Positions 45,161 to 54,402 of a DNA stretch of 64,000 nt are shown piece after piece. Under the pieces are notes generated by a model. The model made no database searches, had not been told where the DNA came from, and was given only the letters and a program-made list of their open reading frames with translations. Numbering within the stretch: position 1 is the first letter of the stretch; each line of letters opens with the position of its first letter. The translations under genes and the position numbers were made by a program. Source of the DNA: an uncultured Pseudomonadales bacterium (GTDB lineage Bacteria > Pseudomonadota > Gammaproteobacteria > Pseudomonadales > Pseudohongiellaceae); assembly GCA_938091935.1 (NCBI GenBank), contig CALKNV010000001.1:1-64000 (forward strand). Reading direction: 5' to 3'.

Positions 45161-45889
45161 ATGAGCAACGAAGCTTCTGCCGCTGAACAACTGGATAACA
45201 GCGAAGCTGAAATACTGAGTGAAGAACAAGTCGCGGAGTATCTGCGCAATCATCCAGAGTTCTTTCTTGCTCAGGACGACGTTCTGGCAGACCTCACGCT
45301 ACCACACGAAAGCGGTAAGGCGATCTCATTACTGGAACGCCAGGTCACTATCCTCAGGGAACGCGGCATTGAAGCCAGACAGAAATTGAACAATCTGCTG
45401 GAGAATGCACGTAACAACGATCAGTTGTTTGATACTACCCGTAACCTTGTACTTGCTCTTTTACGCGCGCAAAACATCACCGAGATTGCTGAAGTCGCGC
45501 AGGATCAACTGGCCACTCACGTCAATATTGATGCCTGTGAAGTGATTCTGGTGGATCGCGCTGATCTGGAGGTCGCGCCTTCGATTCACGTCCAGAGCCT
45601 GGACAGCCTCAAACAGGATTTTGAAGATGTATTCCGGCTCAAGCGCACACACTGTGGAGCACTTGATGAGGACCAGATTGCGCAGTTGTTTCAATCGGCT
45701 GGTAAATCAATCCGCTCCACTGCCTTGTGCCCGGTAATCAACAATAGCGAAGTGCTCGCCATGCTGGCACTTGGCAACAAGACTGAGAACTACTTCAACA
45801 TTAATCTGGACACTCTTTTCCTCGACTTTATCGGCCACGTGGTTGGCGCCGTGCTGGACAAGCAGCTTCTGCTCGAGAAAGCCTCTTGA
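45161..45889 (+). CDS. DUF484 family GAF-like protein
   Basis: 242 residues. N-terminal VAEYLRNHPEFFLAQDDVLADLTLPHESGKAISLLERQV is the DUF484 hallmark, then a coiled segment and a GAF-like domain (LLRAQNITEIAEVAQDQL … LDFIGHVVGAVLDKQLL). Function unknown; in pseudomonads and enterics it lies between dapF and xerC. Here the next gene is a glycosyltransferase, not xerC. Confidence 0.92.
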   Translation: MSNEASAAEQLDNSEAEILSEEQVAEYLRNHPEFFLAQDDVLADLTLPHESGKAISLLERQVTILRERGIEARQKLNNLLENARNNDQLFDTTRNLVLALLRAQNITEIAEVAQDQLATHVNIDACEVILVDRADLEVAPSIHVQSLDSLKQDFEDVFRLKRTHCGALDEDQIAQLFQSAGKSIRSTALCPVINNSEVLAMLALGNKTENYFNINLDTLFLDFIGHVVGAVLDKQLLLEKAS

Positions 45890-45898
45890 GGCAGTAGC

Positions 45899-48800
45899 AT
45901 GTCAGGCGGTCAAGACCCTACTGCGGGCACCAGTAAACTTGTCTCTGTCATTTGCCGAACGGTTGGCAGAGCAACCCTCACCAAAGCCCTGGCATCTATA
46001 GCAGATCAAACCCATCGCGATATTGAAGTCGTCCTGGTTAACGCGTCTTGCGTTGCCCTTGACTCGATGTTGCCCCCGGCCTATCCATTTCCGATCACAC
46101 TGATTGGCGGCGAAACTAAATTAGGGCGTGCCGACGCCGCCAATGCTGGCCTGGATGCCAGCTCCGGTGACTACCTGCTTTTCCTTGATGACGACGACTG
46201 GATCGCGTCGACACATATCACCAGTTTGTTGAGCACCCTTGAAGCAAACCCGCAGGTTGGAGCGGCTTACAGTTCTACAAGCAAGGTAAGTGCCAACGGC
46301 GAGCCTGCAGGTATTGATTTCGACCAAGACTTCGACCCAATCCTGTTAATGCGGGATAACTTCATCCCCATTCATTCCGTCCTGTTTAGAAAATCTTTGC
46401 TGGCTCACCACTGCCGCTTCGATACTGAACTGGAAGTATATGAAGACTGGGATTTCTGGATCCAGCTTTCTCAACATACTCGTTTCCTTCATGTGGATTC
46501 ATTTACTGCCTTCTACAGAGAGGGAGGTGACTCCGAAACTGATGCCAATAACATCGAAGACCGTTTCAGTATGGACAATATCCTCGGAATTTCACGGGCC
46601 CGGGTTTATGAAAAATGGAAAAACTCATGGAGTGGTGAACAGATTAGCGCCTTGATCGAGAATAGTCTCGCTGATGATGCTATCCGCTCACTCCATGCAG
46701 ACATTGCAAGGAAAAACGCAGAGCTGGATCGAGTAGCGGCGCGCCTGGAGAAAACCGCCTCTGACTATGAGCTTATTCAGTCGGACTACAAGGATATACA
46801 AACAGAATATGAGCTTATCCAATCGAACTACAAACTTATCGAGTCAGCCTATCAGACTACAAAACAGCAGCTCGAGGGAACCCAGACCGAACTTGCGGCA
46901 GTCAGCGAAATTGCGGGTCAGCGGGAAAGTGAGTTGCGTAATTTGCGAAAGCGCATGCGGGAACAGCAGAATCACATCAAGCAGGTAGAACATGCCCACT
47001 CGCTCATTGAAAACAGTCTGTTCTGGCGCGCCACTTATCCGCTGCGTAAGCTTAGGGATTTACTCAGGCCAGCTGCGCCTTCCCAACCGATAGCAAGCCC
47101 TGATGCTGCCGCCGAACCGCCTGAGACATTAGGGCATGCGGATATAGACTTTAAGGCGGCCTACTCCCGGCAGGCTTTGCAACATTTCGCCGACTTTCTA
47201 AAGAAAGGGATCCCATTAACGCTCCCCAGCAGCGAATCGCCAAAAAAAGTCAGTATCGTGCTGGTGTTTTACAACCAGGCCCACCTCAGTCTCCTCTGCC
47301 TGCAATCGATCGTCAAACATGCGGATAACGTTGAAGTGATCATCGTAGACAACAACTCTACGGATGAAACCAATCAACTGCTGGACCTGATCGAAGGTGC
47401 CGCCATTATTCGCAACGACGAAAACCACGGCTTCGTGAAGGCGGTCAATCAGGCCATAAATGTGGCCAATGGCGAAATGATTCTGCTGCTCAACAATGAT
47501 GCCAGCCTAGAGAAAGATGCTATCACCATCGCCAGCGCCACCCTGGATAGTGCCGATGATATCGGCGCCGTCGGCGGCAAGATCCTCTTGCTAGACGGCA
47601 GTCTGCAAGAGGCTGGCAGCCTGATCTGGCGCGATGGTTCCTGTCTTGGCTATGGTCGCGGAGATGATCCGAATAAACCAGAATATATGTTCCGCCGTGA
47701 CGTGGACTACTGTTCCGGTGCCTTCCTGTTATTTAGCAAACGGGACTTTGACGCGCTGGGCGGATTCGACGAAGACTTCGCACCGGCTTACTATGAAGAA
47801 TCTGACTTTTGCGTGCGGCTGAGAAAGGCGGGGAAACGCATAGTCTATGAACCGCGTGCGGTGATCACGCATTTTGAATTTGCCAGCACCGGCGGCATGA
47901 ATAAGGCAAGTGAATTACAGCAGGAACATCGCAAGCTTTTCTGTGAAAAGCATGAGGAGTTTCTTGCTCATCTTTTTGATAATCAACAGCACAGTCAACT
48001 TGAGGCAAGATCTCCCGCTGGTGTCGAAACTGTGCTGATGATTGATGATCGGGTGCCCTACCCCAGCATGGGATCAGGATATCCACGTAGTTGCCATATT
48101 GTCCACGAACTGGTGGCAAGGCCCATGCGCGTCACCTTCTATCCCCTACAATTTCCCCATGATGATTGGCTGGATATTTACACCGAGATTGGCGTCGATG
48201 TGGAGGTCATGTTGGATCATGGTCGTGAACGGCTACAGGAATTCCTGGAAGAGCGCGCTGGGTTCTTCGACTACATCCTGATCAGTCGTGACCACAACAT
48301 GGAATTCTTCAATACGGCCGCCATCCTTGAGCCGGCCATTGCGAAGCAAGCCCAGGTCATCTATGACGCCGAGGCCCTGATCGCGCCGAGAGAAATTATG
48401 CAGCGGCGATTGCGGGGAGAAGACGTGTCAGAAACCGAATTGAACCGCGCCGTCAAAGAAGAGATACAAAAGGCGAGACTCGCTGACGCGGTAATCGCCG
48501 TCTCAGAGGCTGAGGCGGATTCCTTTCGACGTATCGGTAATAAACAAACTGTGGTCGCGGGTCATGCTATTTCTGCTCGACGCGGTGACAAGAGTTTTGA
48601 AAAACGCCGTGACATGCTTTTTGTTGGTGCCCTGCGCGAAGATGAGTCACCCAATGTTGATTCACTCCTGTGGTTTATAGAAAATTCTCTGCCTGCGATT
48701 GTTGCCACCGAGCCTGACGTAAGGCTCATCGTGGTCGGCGAGAATACGGCGCCTGCACTTGAGTCGATCAAGCAAGACAATGTCGTATTCATGGGTAGGC

Positions 48801-49138
48801 AAGCAAGTATTGAAGAGTTCTACGATAGCTGCAGAGTGTTTATTGCACCCACTCGCTTTGCCGCAGGGATTCCCCACAAGGTGCACGAAGCCGCGGCTAA
48901 CGGCATTCCTTCGGTGGTCACACCCTTGCTCGCCGGTCAATTGAACTGGCATGATGAAACCGAATTGCTGGTGGCGGAAAGCGGTGACAAATTTGCCAGG
49001 CAGTGTTTGCGCCTGTACCAGGATGAAAGCCTTTGGCAGGCAGTTCAGGATGGTGGTTCGGCAGCAGTCGCGAGGGATTGTTCAGAGCAGGGCTTTCGAG
49101 ATTCGCTGTATACCCTGTTCGATAAACAGGCAAGCTAA
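45899..49138 (+). CDS. large multidomain glycosyltransferase (GT2 - coiled coil - GT2 - GT4-like)
   Basis: 1079 residues. Residues 10-240: a GT2 domain (VICRTVGRATLTKALASI, LLFLDDDDWIAS, YEDWDFWIQLSQH). Residues 255-375: a coiled coil containing five seven-residue repeats starting with Tyr. Residues 440-690: a second GT2 domain (VSIVLVFYNQAHLSLLCLQSI, VDNNSTDETNQLL, LLLNNDASLEKDAI, PAYYEESDFCVRLRKAG). Residues 710-1079: a GT-B/GT4-like domain (VLMIDDRVPYPSMGSGYPR, DAVIAVSEAEADSF, FMGRQASIEEFYDSCRVFIAPTRFAAGIPHKVHEAAANGIP). Probably builds a repeating surface polysaccharide or O-antigen with several linkages in one polypeptide. Cytoplasmic; no membrane helix seen. Start 9 bp after DUF484. Confidence 0.9.
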   Translation: MSGGQDPTAGTSKLVSVICRTVGRATLTKALASIADQTHRDIEVVLVNASCVALDSMLPPAYPFPITLIGGETKLGRADAANAGLDASSGDYLLFLDDDDWIASTHITSLLSTLEANPQVGAAYSSTSKVSANGEPAGIDFDQDFDPILLMRDNFIPIHSVLFRKSLLAHHCRFDTELEVYEDWDFWIQLSQHTRFLHVDSFTAFYREGGDSETDANNIEDRFSMDNILGISRARVYEKWKNSWSGEQISALIENSLADDAIRSLHADIARKNAELDRVAARLEKTASDYELIQSDYKDIQTEYELIQSNYKLIESAYQTTKQQLEGTQTELAAVSEIAGQRESELRNLRKRMREQQNHIKQVEHAHSLIENSLFWRATYPLRKLRDLLRPAAPSQPIASPDAAAEPPETLGHADIDFKAAYSRQALQHFADFLKKGIPLTLPSSESPKKVSIVLVFYNQAHLSLLCLQSIVKHADNVEVIIVDNNSTDETNQLLDLIEGAAIIRNDENHGFVKAVNQAINVANGEMILLLNNDASLEKDAITIASATLDSADDIGAVGGKILLLDGSLQEAGSLIWRDGSCLGYGRGDDPNKPEYMFRRDVDYCSGAFLLFSKRDFDALGGFDEDFAPAYYEESDFCVRLRKAGKRIVYEPRAVITHFEFASTGGMNKASELQQEHRKLFCEKHEEFLAHLFDNQQHSQLEARSPAGVETVLMIDDRVPYPSMGSGYPRSCHIVHELVARPMRVTFYPLQFPHDDWLDIYTEIGVDVEVMLDHGRERLQEFLEERAGFFDYILISRDHNMEFFNTAAILEPAIAKQAQVIYDAEALIAPREIMQRRLRGEDVSETELNRAVKEEIQKARLADAVIAVSEAEADSFRRIGNKQTVVAGHAISARRGDKSFEKRRDMLFVGALREDESPNVDSLLWFIENSLPAIVATEPDVRLIVVGENTAPALESIKQDNVVFMGRQASIEEFYDSCRVFIAPTRFAAGIPHKVHEAAANGIPSVVTPLLAGQLNWHDETELLVAESGDKFARQCLRLYQDESLWQAVQDGGSAAVARDCSEQGFRDSLYTLFDKQAS
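46766..46870 (+). repeat. five 21-bp (seven-codon) tandem repeats in the glycosyltransferase linker
   Basis: Units YELIQSD, YKDIQTE, YELIQSN, YKLIESA, YQTTKQQ follow one another without a gap. Units 1 and 3 are nearly identical also in DNA (TATGAGCTTATTCAGTCG versus TATGAGCTTATCCAATCG), pointing to duplication of a 42-bp pair. In protein they form a regular heptad coil. Confidence 0.8.
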
Positions 49139-49306
49139 GGGCCAACCCCAAACTATCAGGCTTAGACCTGCAATCCTTATCTCTTCTTCAGTTTTCTAGT
49201 TGCTGTTCTATGCTGCTCTTTTGACGAGCGACTTGCTTCGCCCGGGGATTACGCGCGCAAAGCCTAGTTATAAACTTGAGTTTACAGACTTCACTTGCTG
49301 CCTGAA

Positions 49307-50242
49307 CTAAAAGCTGCGAACGAGACGAAACAATAGGTTCTGCAGCAAACCGAATCGCAGACCCAGAAAACCGGCAAGGAGCAGACCCATGCGTTGACGC
49401 GTGCTTAACGCGCCGCCATAGACTGCCCTGATAGCTCTGGCCTGCACTGCGACATCTGACAGATGGGGATTAACCTCATAGGCTTTAATCTTGGCCCATA
49501 GACCTCCGGCCACCGTTTGCGCTGGCTTAAATTGCTGGGCACCGATAGCGTTTGCATCATGTTGACGATAGCGCACCAGGGGCTGGTCGATGAATTCACG
49601 GGCACCGAATGCGGCGGCGGTTACCGCAAGCCACCAGTCATGCATGATGGCATCGGTCGGCATGGGCAAGGCTTTATTAGCCAGCTCTTCGTTGATGACA
49701 GCGGTGCAACCCGTTACCAGGTTGCTGAGCGCGAGATTAACCAGATTGCCTCGGTCTATCTTCAATCCCTGGTAAGCAATAAATGATTCCGCTATACATT
49801 TGCCGTGCCGGTCTATTACTTCAAGGTCGCTGTGTACCAGGGCTGGTACTAGCGAACTCTCGCGCCGCTCGATCTGCAGCAAGCGTTGAAATTCATACTC
49901 AACCTTTTGTGGAACCCAGATATCGTCCTGATCAGCAAACATCATATAGGCTCTGTCCAGCCCCAGCGCCTGCTTGTTTTCCAGAACGTACTGCATCAAG
50001 CACGCGAAACTGCCTTTCGCTCCCAGGTTCTGATCATCCGAGGGCAATAGACAAAACCTTTCGAGATAGTTTTTTTCGTATCGCGCCAGAATAGCCATGG
50101 TCTCATCGCTTGAGCCATCGTCGCGGACGACAATCACAATATCTTTCACGCTTTGATCCAGGATGGAATCCAGCTGCTCACTGAGAAATTCTCCACCATT
50201 GTAGGTGGAGAGCAAGATCGCGAGACGAGGAAGAGATGCCAT
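49307..50242 (-). CDS. GT2 family glycosyltransferase, rhamnosyltransferase-like
   Basis: 311 residues. GT2 fold: LAILLSTYNGGEFLSEQLDSIL, VVRDDGSSDETM, MMFADQDDIWVPQKVE (DQDD metal site, typical of alpha-1,3-rhamnosyltransferases), MHDWWLAVTAAAFG. C-terminal basic/hydrophobic helix. Last of three minus-strand genes of the polysaccharide island, 5 bp after the next GT2 gene. Donor sugar (dTDP-rhamnose) is inferred from the family only. Confidence 0.87.
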   Translation of the reverse strand: MASLPRLAILLSTYNGGEFLSEQLDSILDQSVKDIVIVVRDDGSSDETMAILARYEKNYLERFCLLPSDDQNLGAKGSFACLMQYVLENKQALGLDRAYMMFADQDDIWVPQKVEYEFQRLLQIERRESSLVPALVHSDLEVIDRHGKCIAESFIAYQGLKIDRGNLVNLALSNLVTGCTAVINEELANKALPMPTDAIMHDWWLAVTAAAFGAREFIDQPLVRYRQHDANAIGAQQFKPAQTVAGGLWAKIKAYEVNPHLSDVAVQARAIRAVYGGALSTRQRMGLLLAGFLGLRFGLLQNLLFRLVRSF

Positions 50243-50247
50243 AGTAA

Positions 50248-51165
50248 TTAGCTCAGCGATTTGGCATCGCGTATTCCAGAACGAATGTTCTGCCAGTACT
50301 GCCGCCGATCATGAGAAGAAACCAATAGCCACGCCGCCTTGACCAGAAAACGGGCCCGATCACGCAACTTCCAACCCGCTGGAGAATACTTCATGCCATA
50401 AAGGTGGGTGCGATTTCTACTGGAATAGTAAGTCCGCGCGGGGTTGTGTTGCGCCATAATCCCAGCCCGTACCAGCGGATTCTGGCTGCGTTCGCCGATG
50501 GCGTGATAGAGCACTGCCGAGTCGGTGCCGATGAGATCAAAGCCAAGCGACTTGGCACGAAAACACCATTCCAGATCCACATTGTCGATAAAGTAGCTTT
50601 CTTTCATATCCCCGATTGCTGCAACATGCTTGAGCACCAGCAGAGTCCCCGAGGTAATCAGAAAGTCTGCCATGAAATGGGTAGAAGATCCCTTGAACCC
50701 GCGATCGGAGCGCAGCATCAATCGATTAAAGAGTTTGAAAGGAGTCTGGCGCATGGTTTGCGGATTGATAATCCTGGGGCCAACCGCAGCAACACCCTTG
50801 TCACTTTGTGACTCCGCTGATCTGTAGCCCTCGATCATACGCTCCACAAACAGGTCGCAGAGGCTACTGTCCTGGTCAAACAGGAAGACATAATCACAAC
50901 CCGACTCCCGAGCTGCCTGAATACCGATATTCAGTGCCCTGGCCAGGCCCTGGTTTTCGCCCAGCTTGCGCAGCTCAAGGCAGCGTTCATACACTTCAAT
51001 GGATTCCGCCAGCGCATCAATTTCCGGCGTGCCGTTGTCGATGACGAGGAAGTTGGTTTCCTTGTTGAGTTGGCCTAGCAGCTTGAGCAAAGCGGTAATG
51101 TCCGGATTGTAGGTCACTACAACCGCCAGGCAATTGTTATCAGCTGCCTCCACCGCTTCGGTCAT
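50248..51165 (-). CDS. GT2 family glycosyltransferase, RfbF/RhlC-like rhamnosyltransferase
   Basis: 305 residues: CLAVVVTYNPDITALLKLLGQL, FLVIDNGT, GENQGLARALNIGIQAARESGCDYVFLFDQDSS, FLITSGTLLVLK, YFIDNVDLEWCFRAKSLGF, ARTYYSSRNRTHL. The FDQDS and DNVDLEWCFR motifs are those of O-antigen rhamnosyltransferases. Its start overlaps the stop of the membrane-protein gene (ATGA), so translation is coupled. Confidence 0.88.
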   Translation of the reverse strand: MTEAVEAADNNCLAVVVTYNPDITALLKLLGQLNKETNFLVIDNGTPEIDALAESIEVYERCLELRKLGENQGLARALNIGIQAARESGCDYVFLFDQDSSLCDLFVERMIEGYRSAESQSDKGVAAVGPRIINPQTMRQTPFKLFNRLMLRSDRGFKGSSTHFMADFLITSGTLLVLKHVAAIGDMKESYFIDNVDLEWCFRAKSLGFDLIGTDSAVLYHAIGERSQNPLVRAGIMAQHNPARTYYSSRNRTHLYGMKYSPAGWKLRDRARFLVKAAWLLVSSHDRRQYWQNIRSGIRDAKSLS

Positions 51166-51734
51166 AGCGTGGCAATCTCCACCGGCTCCGCGGAATCGAC
51201 TGACTCCTTAGATTGTTTCGGCTCCACTATTTTTCCGGGTACTTCAGGGGACATGGTGAGCGCCTCAGGCCTGAACCTAGCGAGACCGAGAAAGTAACAG
51301 ATCGACAGTATGCCAATGCCAAGCCCTACGACGACGCCTGCGTCCAATATGCCACGCCAGGGTTGTGCCAGTGTCCGAGCAAGAAAGATGAAGCAAATAA
51401 TCATCAGGGTCAGGCCGATAGACAGCAGCTGGCGCTTGCGGGTTGCGTGTATATAGCCCATGCAAAACAGCGGTGCCAACAGGATATGCAAAGGCTTTGG
51501 GTTGTTCTTCAGAAAAGAAGCACGCACAACGACTCTGGGAGCAAACCCTTTATGGAAGCCCTTATAGCCCTCCGCGTAGGCCATATAGACAACACTGAAA
51601 ACCAGCGCCAACCAATGCAGCGCACTCAGCTCAATCTCTGCCAACTCAAATGCCATGGGTGCCAGTCGATACAATGCAAAACAGAGCAGCAACAGCACGC
51701 CGACAATGCCCCAGATAAACCCCAGTGATTTCAA
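51162..51734 (-). CDS. multi-pass membrane protein of unknown function
   Basis: The open frame extends to 51830, but its first 32 codons look non-coding. A TATAAT box lies inside that head (51765-51770, minus strand), so I prefer the TTG at 51734 (about 190 residues). Five or so hydrophobic segments: FIWGIVGVLLLLCFALY, LHWLALVFSVVYMAYAEG, PLHILLAPLFCMGYIHATRKR, LLSIGLTLMIICFIFLA, VVVGLGIGILSICYFLGLA; the short tail is hydrophilic. A YKGFHKGFAPRVVVRA segment between helices is basic. I do not recognise the family. First gene of the minus-strand unit with two GT2 enzymes, so a role in polysaccharide or lipid-linked sugar handling is possible. Confidence 0.7.
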   Translation of the reverse strand: MKSLGFIWGIVGVLLLLCFALYRLAPMAFELAEIELSALHWLALVFSVVYMAYAEGYKGFHKGFAPRVVVRASFLKNNPKPLHILLAPLFCMGYIHATRKRQLLSIGLTLMIICFIFLARTLAQPWRGILDAGVVVGLGIGILSICYFLGLARFRPEALTMSPEVPGKIVEPKQSKESVDSAEPVEIATL

Positions 51735-51943
51735 AGAAAAATCCCGCCCGTGAGAAATACAGCTATTATAAACCGATTCCCCGGTATCTCGGAAAATACC
51801 TGAGCGGCTCACCGTCGCCATCCTGGGCAAAGTGGGATATTATCTGCCGGTGAAAAACAGCCTCCGTCGCTGTATTCCCCCGCACTAGCGCAAAACCAAC
51901 TATTCAGCACTACATCCCGTGCCCAAAGCAGCAGAGAGAAGCT

Positions 51944-52897
51944 ATGACCGTAAACCTTGGCGTTGTGATGGACCCCATCGAATCCATCACCGTAAAAAAA
52001 GACACCACTCTCGCCATGTTGTTGGCTGCACAGCGAAAAGGCTGGACTATTCACTACATGCAGCAAAAGGATCTCTGCTCAGCACAGGGAATCAGCCGTG
52101 CCAAAATGACGGTGCTGGAAGTAAGAGATGACCCCCAGAGCTGGTTCACTTTCGGCGAAGCAAGCGATAAGGCGCTTTCCGAGCTCGATGTAATTCTCAT
52201 GCGCAAGGATCCACCTTTCGACATGGATTATGTCTACTCTACCTATTTACTGGAGCAGGCGCACCGCGAGGGAACGCTGGTAGTTAATAATCCCCAGAGT
52301 CTGCGGGACTGCAATGAGAAGATGTTTGCGACCCAGTTCCCGCAGTGTTGCCCGCCGGTTCTCGTCTCCTCAGACGCAGAAATGCTAAAGGCCTTCTACC
52401 AGGAGCACGAAGACGTTATATATAAACCTCTCGATGGTATGGGAGGCACATCAATCTTTCGTGTTAAACAGGGCGATGCCAATCTTAGTGTGATTATCGA
52501 AACGCTCACCCTGCAGGGCAAACGTCAGATCATGGCACAGCGCTACATTCCCGAAATAGTTGACGGTGACAAAAGAATACTCATGATTGATGGAGAGCCT
52601 GTAGATTATGCCCTGGCCCGAATACCTGCGATTGGTGAAAACCGTGGCAACCTGGCCGCAGGCGGCAGCGGCGTGGCCCAGCCTTTAAGCGACAAAGATC
52701 GCTGGATTTGTGACCAGATTGCCCCTGTTCTTAAAGAAAAGGGGCTATTGTTTGTGGGTCTTGATGTGATTGGTAATTACCTGACCGAAATCAATGTGAC
52801 CAGCCCAACCTGCATCAGGGAAATCGATGCGGCCTTTGATCTGGACATCGCAGGTGATCTGATGAGCAAGATTGAAGAAAAACTCGCCGCCGCATGA
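51944..52897 (+). CDS. gshB: glutathione synthetase
   Basis: 317 residues. N-terminal GSH-S domain (LGVVMDPIESITVKKDTTLAMLLAAQRKGW … LMRKDPPFDMDYVYSTYLLE, NNPQSLRDCNEKMF) and ATP-grasp (IYKPLDGMGGTSIFRV, QRYIPEIVDGDKRILMIDGEPV, GLDVIGNYLTEINVTSPTCIREID). Adds glycine to gamma-glutamylcysteine. Heads the conserved unit gshB-tonB-algH-ruvX. Confidence 0.97.
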   Translation: MTVNLGVVMDPIESITVKKDTTLAMLLAAQRKGWTIHYMQQKDLCSAQGISRAKMTVLEVRDDPQSWFTFGEASDKALSELDVILMRKDPPFDMDYVYSTYLLEQAHREGTLVVNNPQSLRDCNEKMFATQFPQCCPPVLVSSDAEMLKAFYQEHEDVIYKPLDGMGGTSIFRVKQGDANLSVIIETLTLQGKRQIMAQRYIPEIVDGDKRILMIDGEPVDYALARIPAIGENRGNLAAGGSGVAQPLSDKDRWICDQIAPVLKEKGLLFVGLDVIGNYLTEINVTSPTCIREIDAAFDLDIAGDLMSKIEEKLAAA

Positions 52898-52910
52898 ACG
52901 GGGAACGCGA

Positions 52911-53786
52911 TTGACTGCGGAAGATGAAGAACTTTCCCGGGAAAGATTCGGCTTTACTGTATTTCTCTCGGCCTGTTTTCACGCCATCATAATTCTTGGT
53001 GTTGGTTTCACTTATCTTGAAGAACTCAACAGTGAGCCTGCACTTGAAATCACTATGGCTCAGTACCGCAGTGAAATTGCACCGGAAGATGCGGATTTTC
53101 TCGCCCAGGAGAACCAGATAGGCAGCGGCGTGTTGGACGAGGCAGCCGCACCCAGTACGCCCTTCGAATCCGACTTCAACGACGACAATATCAATGAAGT
53201 ATTGCCCGTGCCCGAGGCCCCGAGAATCGTCAATGAACTGCAGCAACAAGATACCGCGGTTATTACTGCACTGCAGGACGATAACAGCATCGCACAACAA
53301 CTGGAATTGCTGGAGCCGGAAGACGAGCAACCGGTAGCGGAAGAAGTCGCACCGGACGATCTTAGTCTTGCCATAGCAAGTCTACAGGCACAACTCGACT
53401 TAAAAAGACAAGCCTATGCGAGACGGCCACGTAAATACACGATTTCTTCGGCCTCAACAAAAAAAAGCCATGACGCACTTTACTTAGACAACTGGCGCCG
53501 CCGCATTGAAGCAGTAGGCAATATAAATTATCCAGATGAGGCGCGCCGGCTTCAGACGTATGGCAATGTCAGAATGCTCGTCGCCCTGCAGCCAACCGGG
53601 CGCATAGACGAAGTTCGAATCTTGCAATCCTCCGGTCATACTGTGTTGGATCAGGCCGCCCTCAATATCGTCAATCTCGCTGCGCCTTTTGAGCCATTCC
53701 CCGATGAATTGCGCACGGAAGCTGATATACTGGAAGTCATAAGAACCTTTCGGTTCCATGAGGGCAATTCCCTCACCAGTTATTAA
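52911..53786 (+). CDS. TonB-like energy transducer protein
   Basis: About 291 residues from TTG 52911, which has GGGGA upstream; the ORF-track TTG at 52872 would overlap gshB. One membrane anchor near the N-terminus (FTVFLSACFHAIIILGVGFTYL), a long acidic/Gln-rich periplasmic spacer (residues 55-190) and a C-terminal TonB domain (INYPDEARRLQTYGNVRMLVALQPTGRIDEVRILQSSGHTVLDQAALNIV). In Pseudomonas the gene at this position (tonB3) affects twitching motility; pilT is nearby here too. No ExbB/ExbD genes in the window. Confidence 0.88.
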   Translation: MTAEDEELSRERFGFTVFLSACFHAIIILGVGFTYLEELNSEPALEITMAQYRSEIAPEDADFLAQENQIGSGVLDEAAAPSTPFESDFNDDNINEVLPVPEAPRIVNELQQQDTAVITALQDDNSIAQQLELLEPEDEQPVAEEVAPDDLSLAIASLQAQLDLKRQAYARRPRKYTISSASTKKSHDALYLDNWRRRIEAVGNINYPDEARRLQTYGNVRMLVALQPTGRIDEVRILQSSGHTVLDQAALNIVNLAAPFEPFPDELRTEADILEVIRTFRFHEGNSLTSY

Positions 53787-53817
53787 AATCTAGCCAAAGC
53801 CTCAATCCGGCCTGCTT

Positions 53818-54396
53818 ATGAGTGACAACACTCAAATCCATTACCTCGAAAACCAGTTTCTGATCGCGATGCCGCAGATGCTGGATTCCTACTTTGCTAA
53901 CACTGTGACTTATCTCTGGAAACACAATGAGCAGGGTGCTCTCGGCATAGTCATTAACAAACCCCTTCAGGCTTGTATCTCAGACATTTTCGATGAATTG
54001 GAAATTGAATGCGCCGCAGCAGAGGGCCCGTTCCGCGAGCAACACGTTCTAGCCGGAGGTCCGGTTGAGCGAGATAAGGGATTCATCATCCATGATGCGG
54101 GCGAGAATTGGGAGTCATCAGTATCCGTTACACCCGAGATTTCGGTCTGCACTTCGAAAACGATTTTACAAGATATTGCCAAAGGCGCCGGCCCGGATAA
54201 TTACGTGGTAGCACTGGGTTGCGCAGGTTGGGAGGCTGGCCAACTGGAACGAGAGATCAGCGAAAATGCCTGGCTCACTGCGCCCGCCAGCAGCGAACTG
54301 ATCTTCTCCAGTGATTACGCAGACAAAGCGCATGAGGCCGCAGCTGCGCTGGGCATAGACCTACAGCAAATTTCTCCAGAAGCCGGTCACTCGTAA
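53818..54396 (+). CDS. algH: YqgE/AlgH family protein
   Basis: 192 residues: YLENQFLIAMPQMLDSYFANTVTYLWKHNEQGALGIVINKPL is the family signature, then VLAGGPVERDKGFIIHDAG and ALGCAGWEAGQLERE. Conserved in proteobacteria; named for a regulatory effect on alginate in P. aeruginosa, but its biochemical activity is unclear. Between the tonB-like gene and ruvX (6 bp), as usual. Confidence 0.94.
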   Translation: MSDNTQIHYLENQFLIAMPQMLDSYFANTVTYLWKHNEQGALGIVINKPLQACISDIFDELEIECAAAEGPFREQHVLAGGPVERDKGFIIHDAGENWESSVSVTPEISVCTSKTILQDIAKGAGPDNYVVALGCAGWEAGQLEREISENAWLTAPASSELIFSSDYADKAHEAAAALGIDLQQISPEAGHS

Positions 54397-54402
54397 GCAC
54401 TT

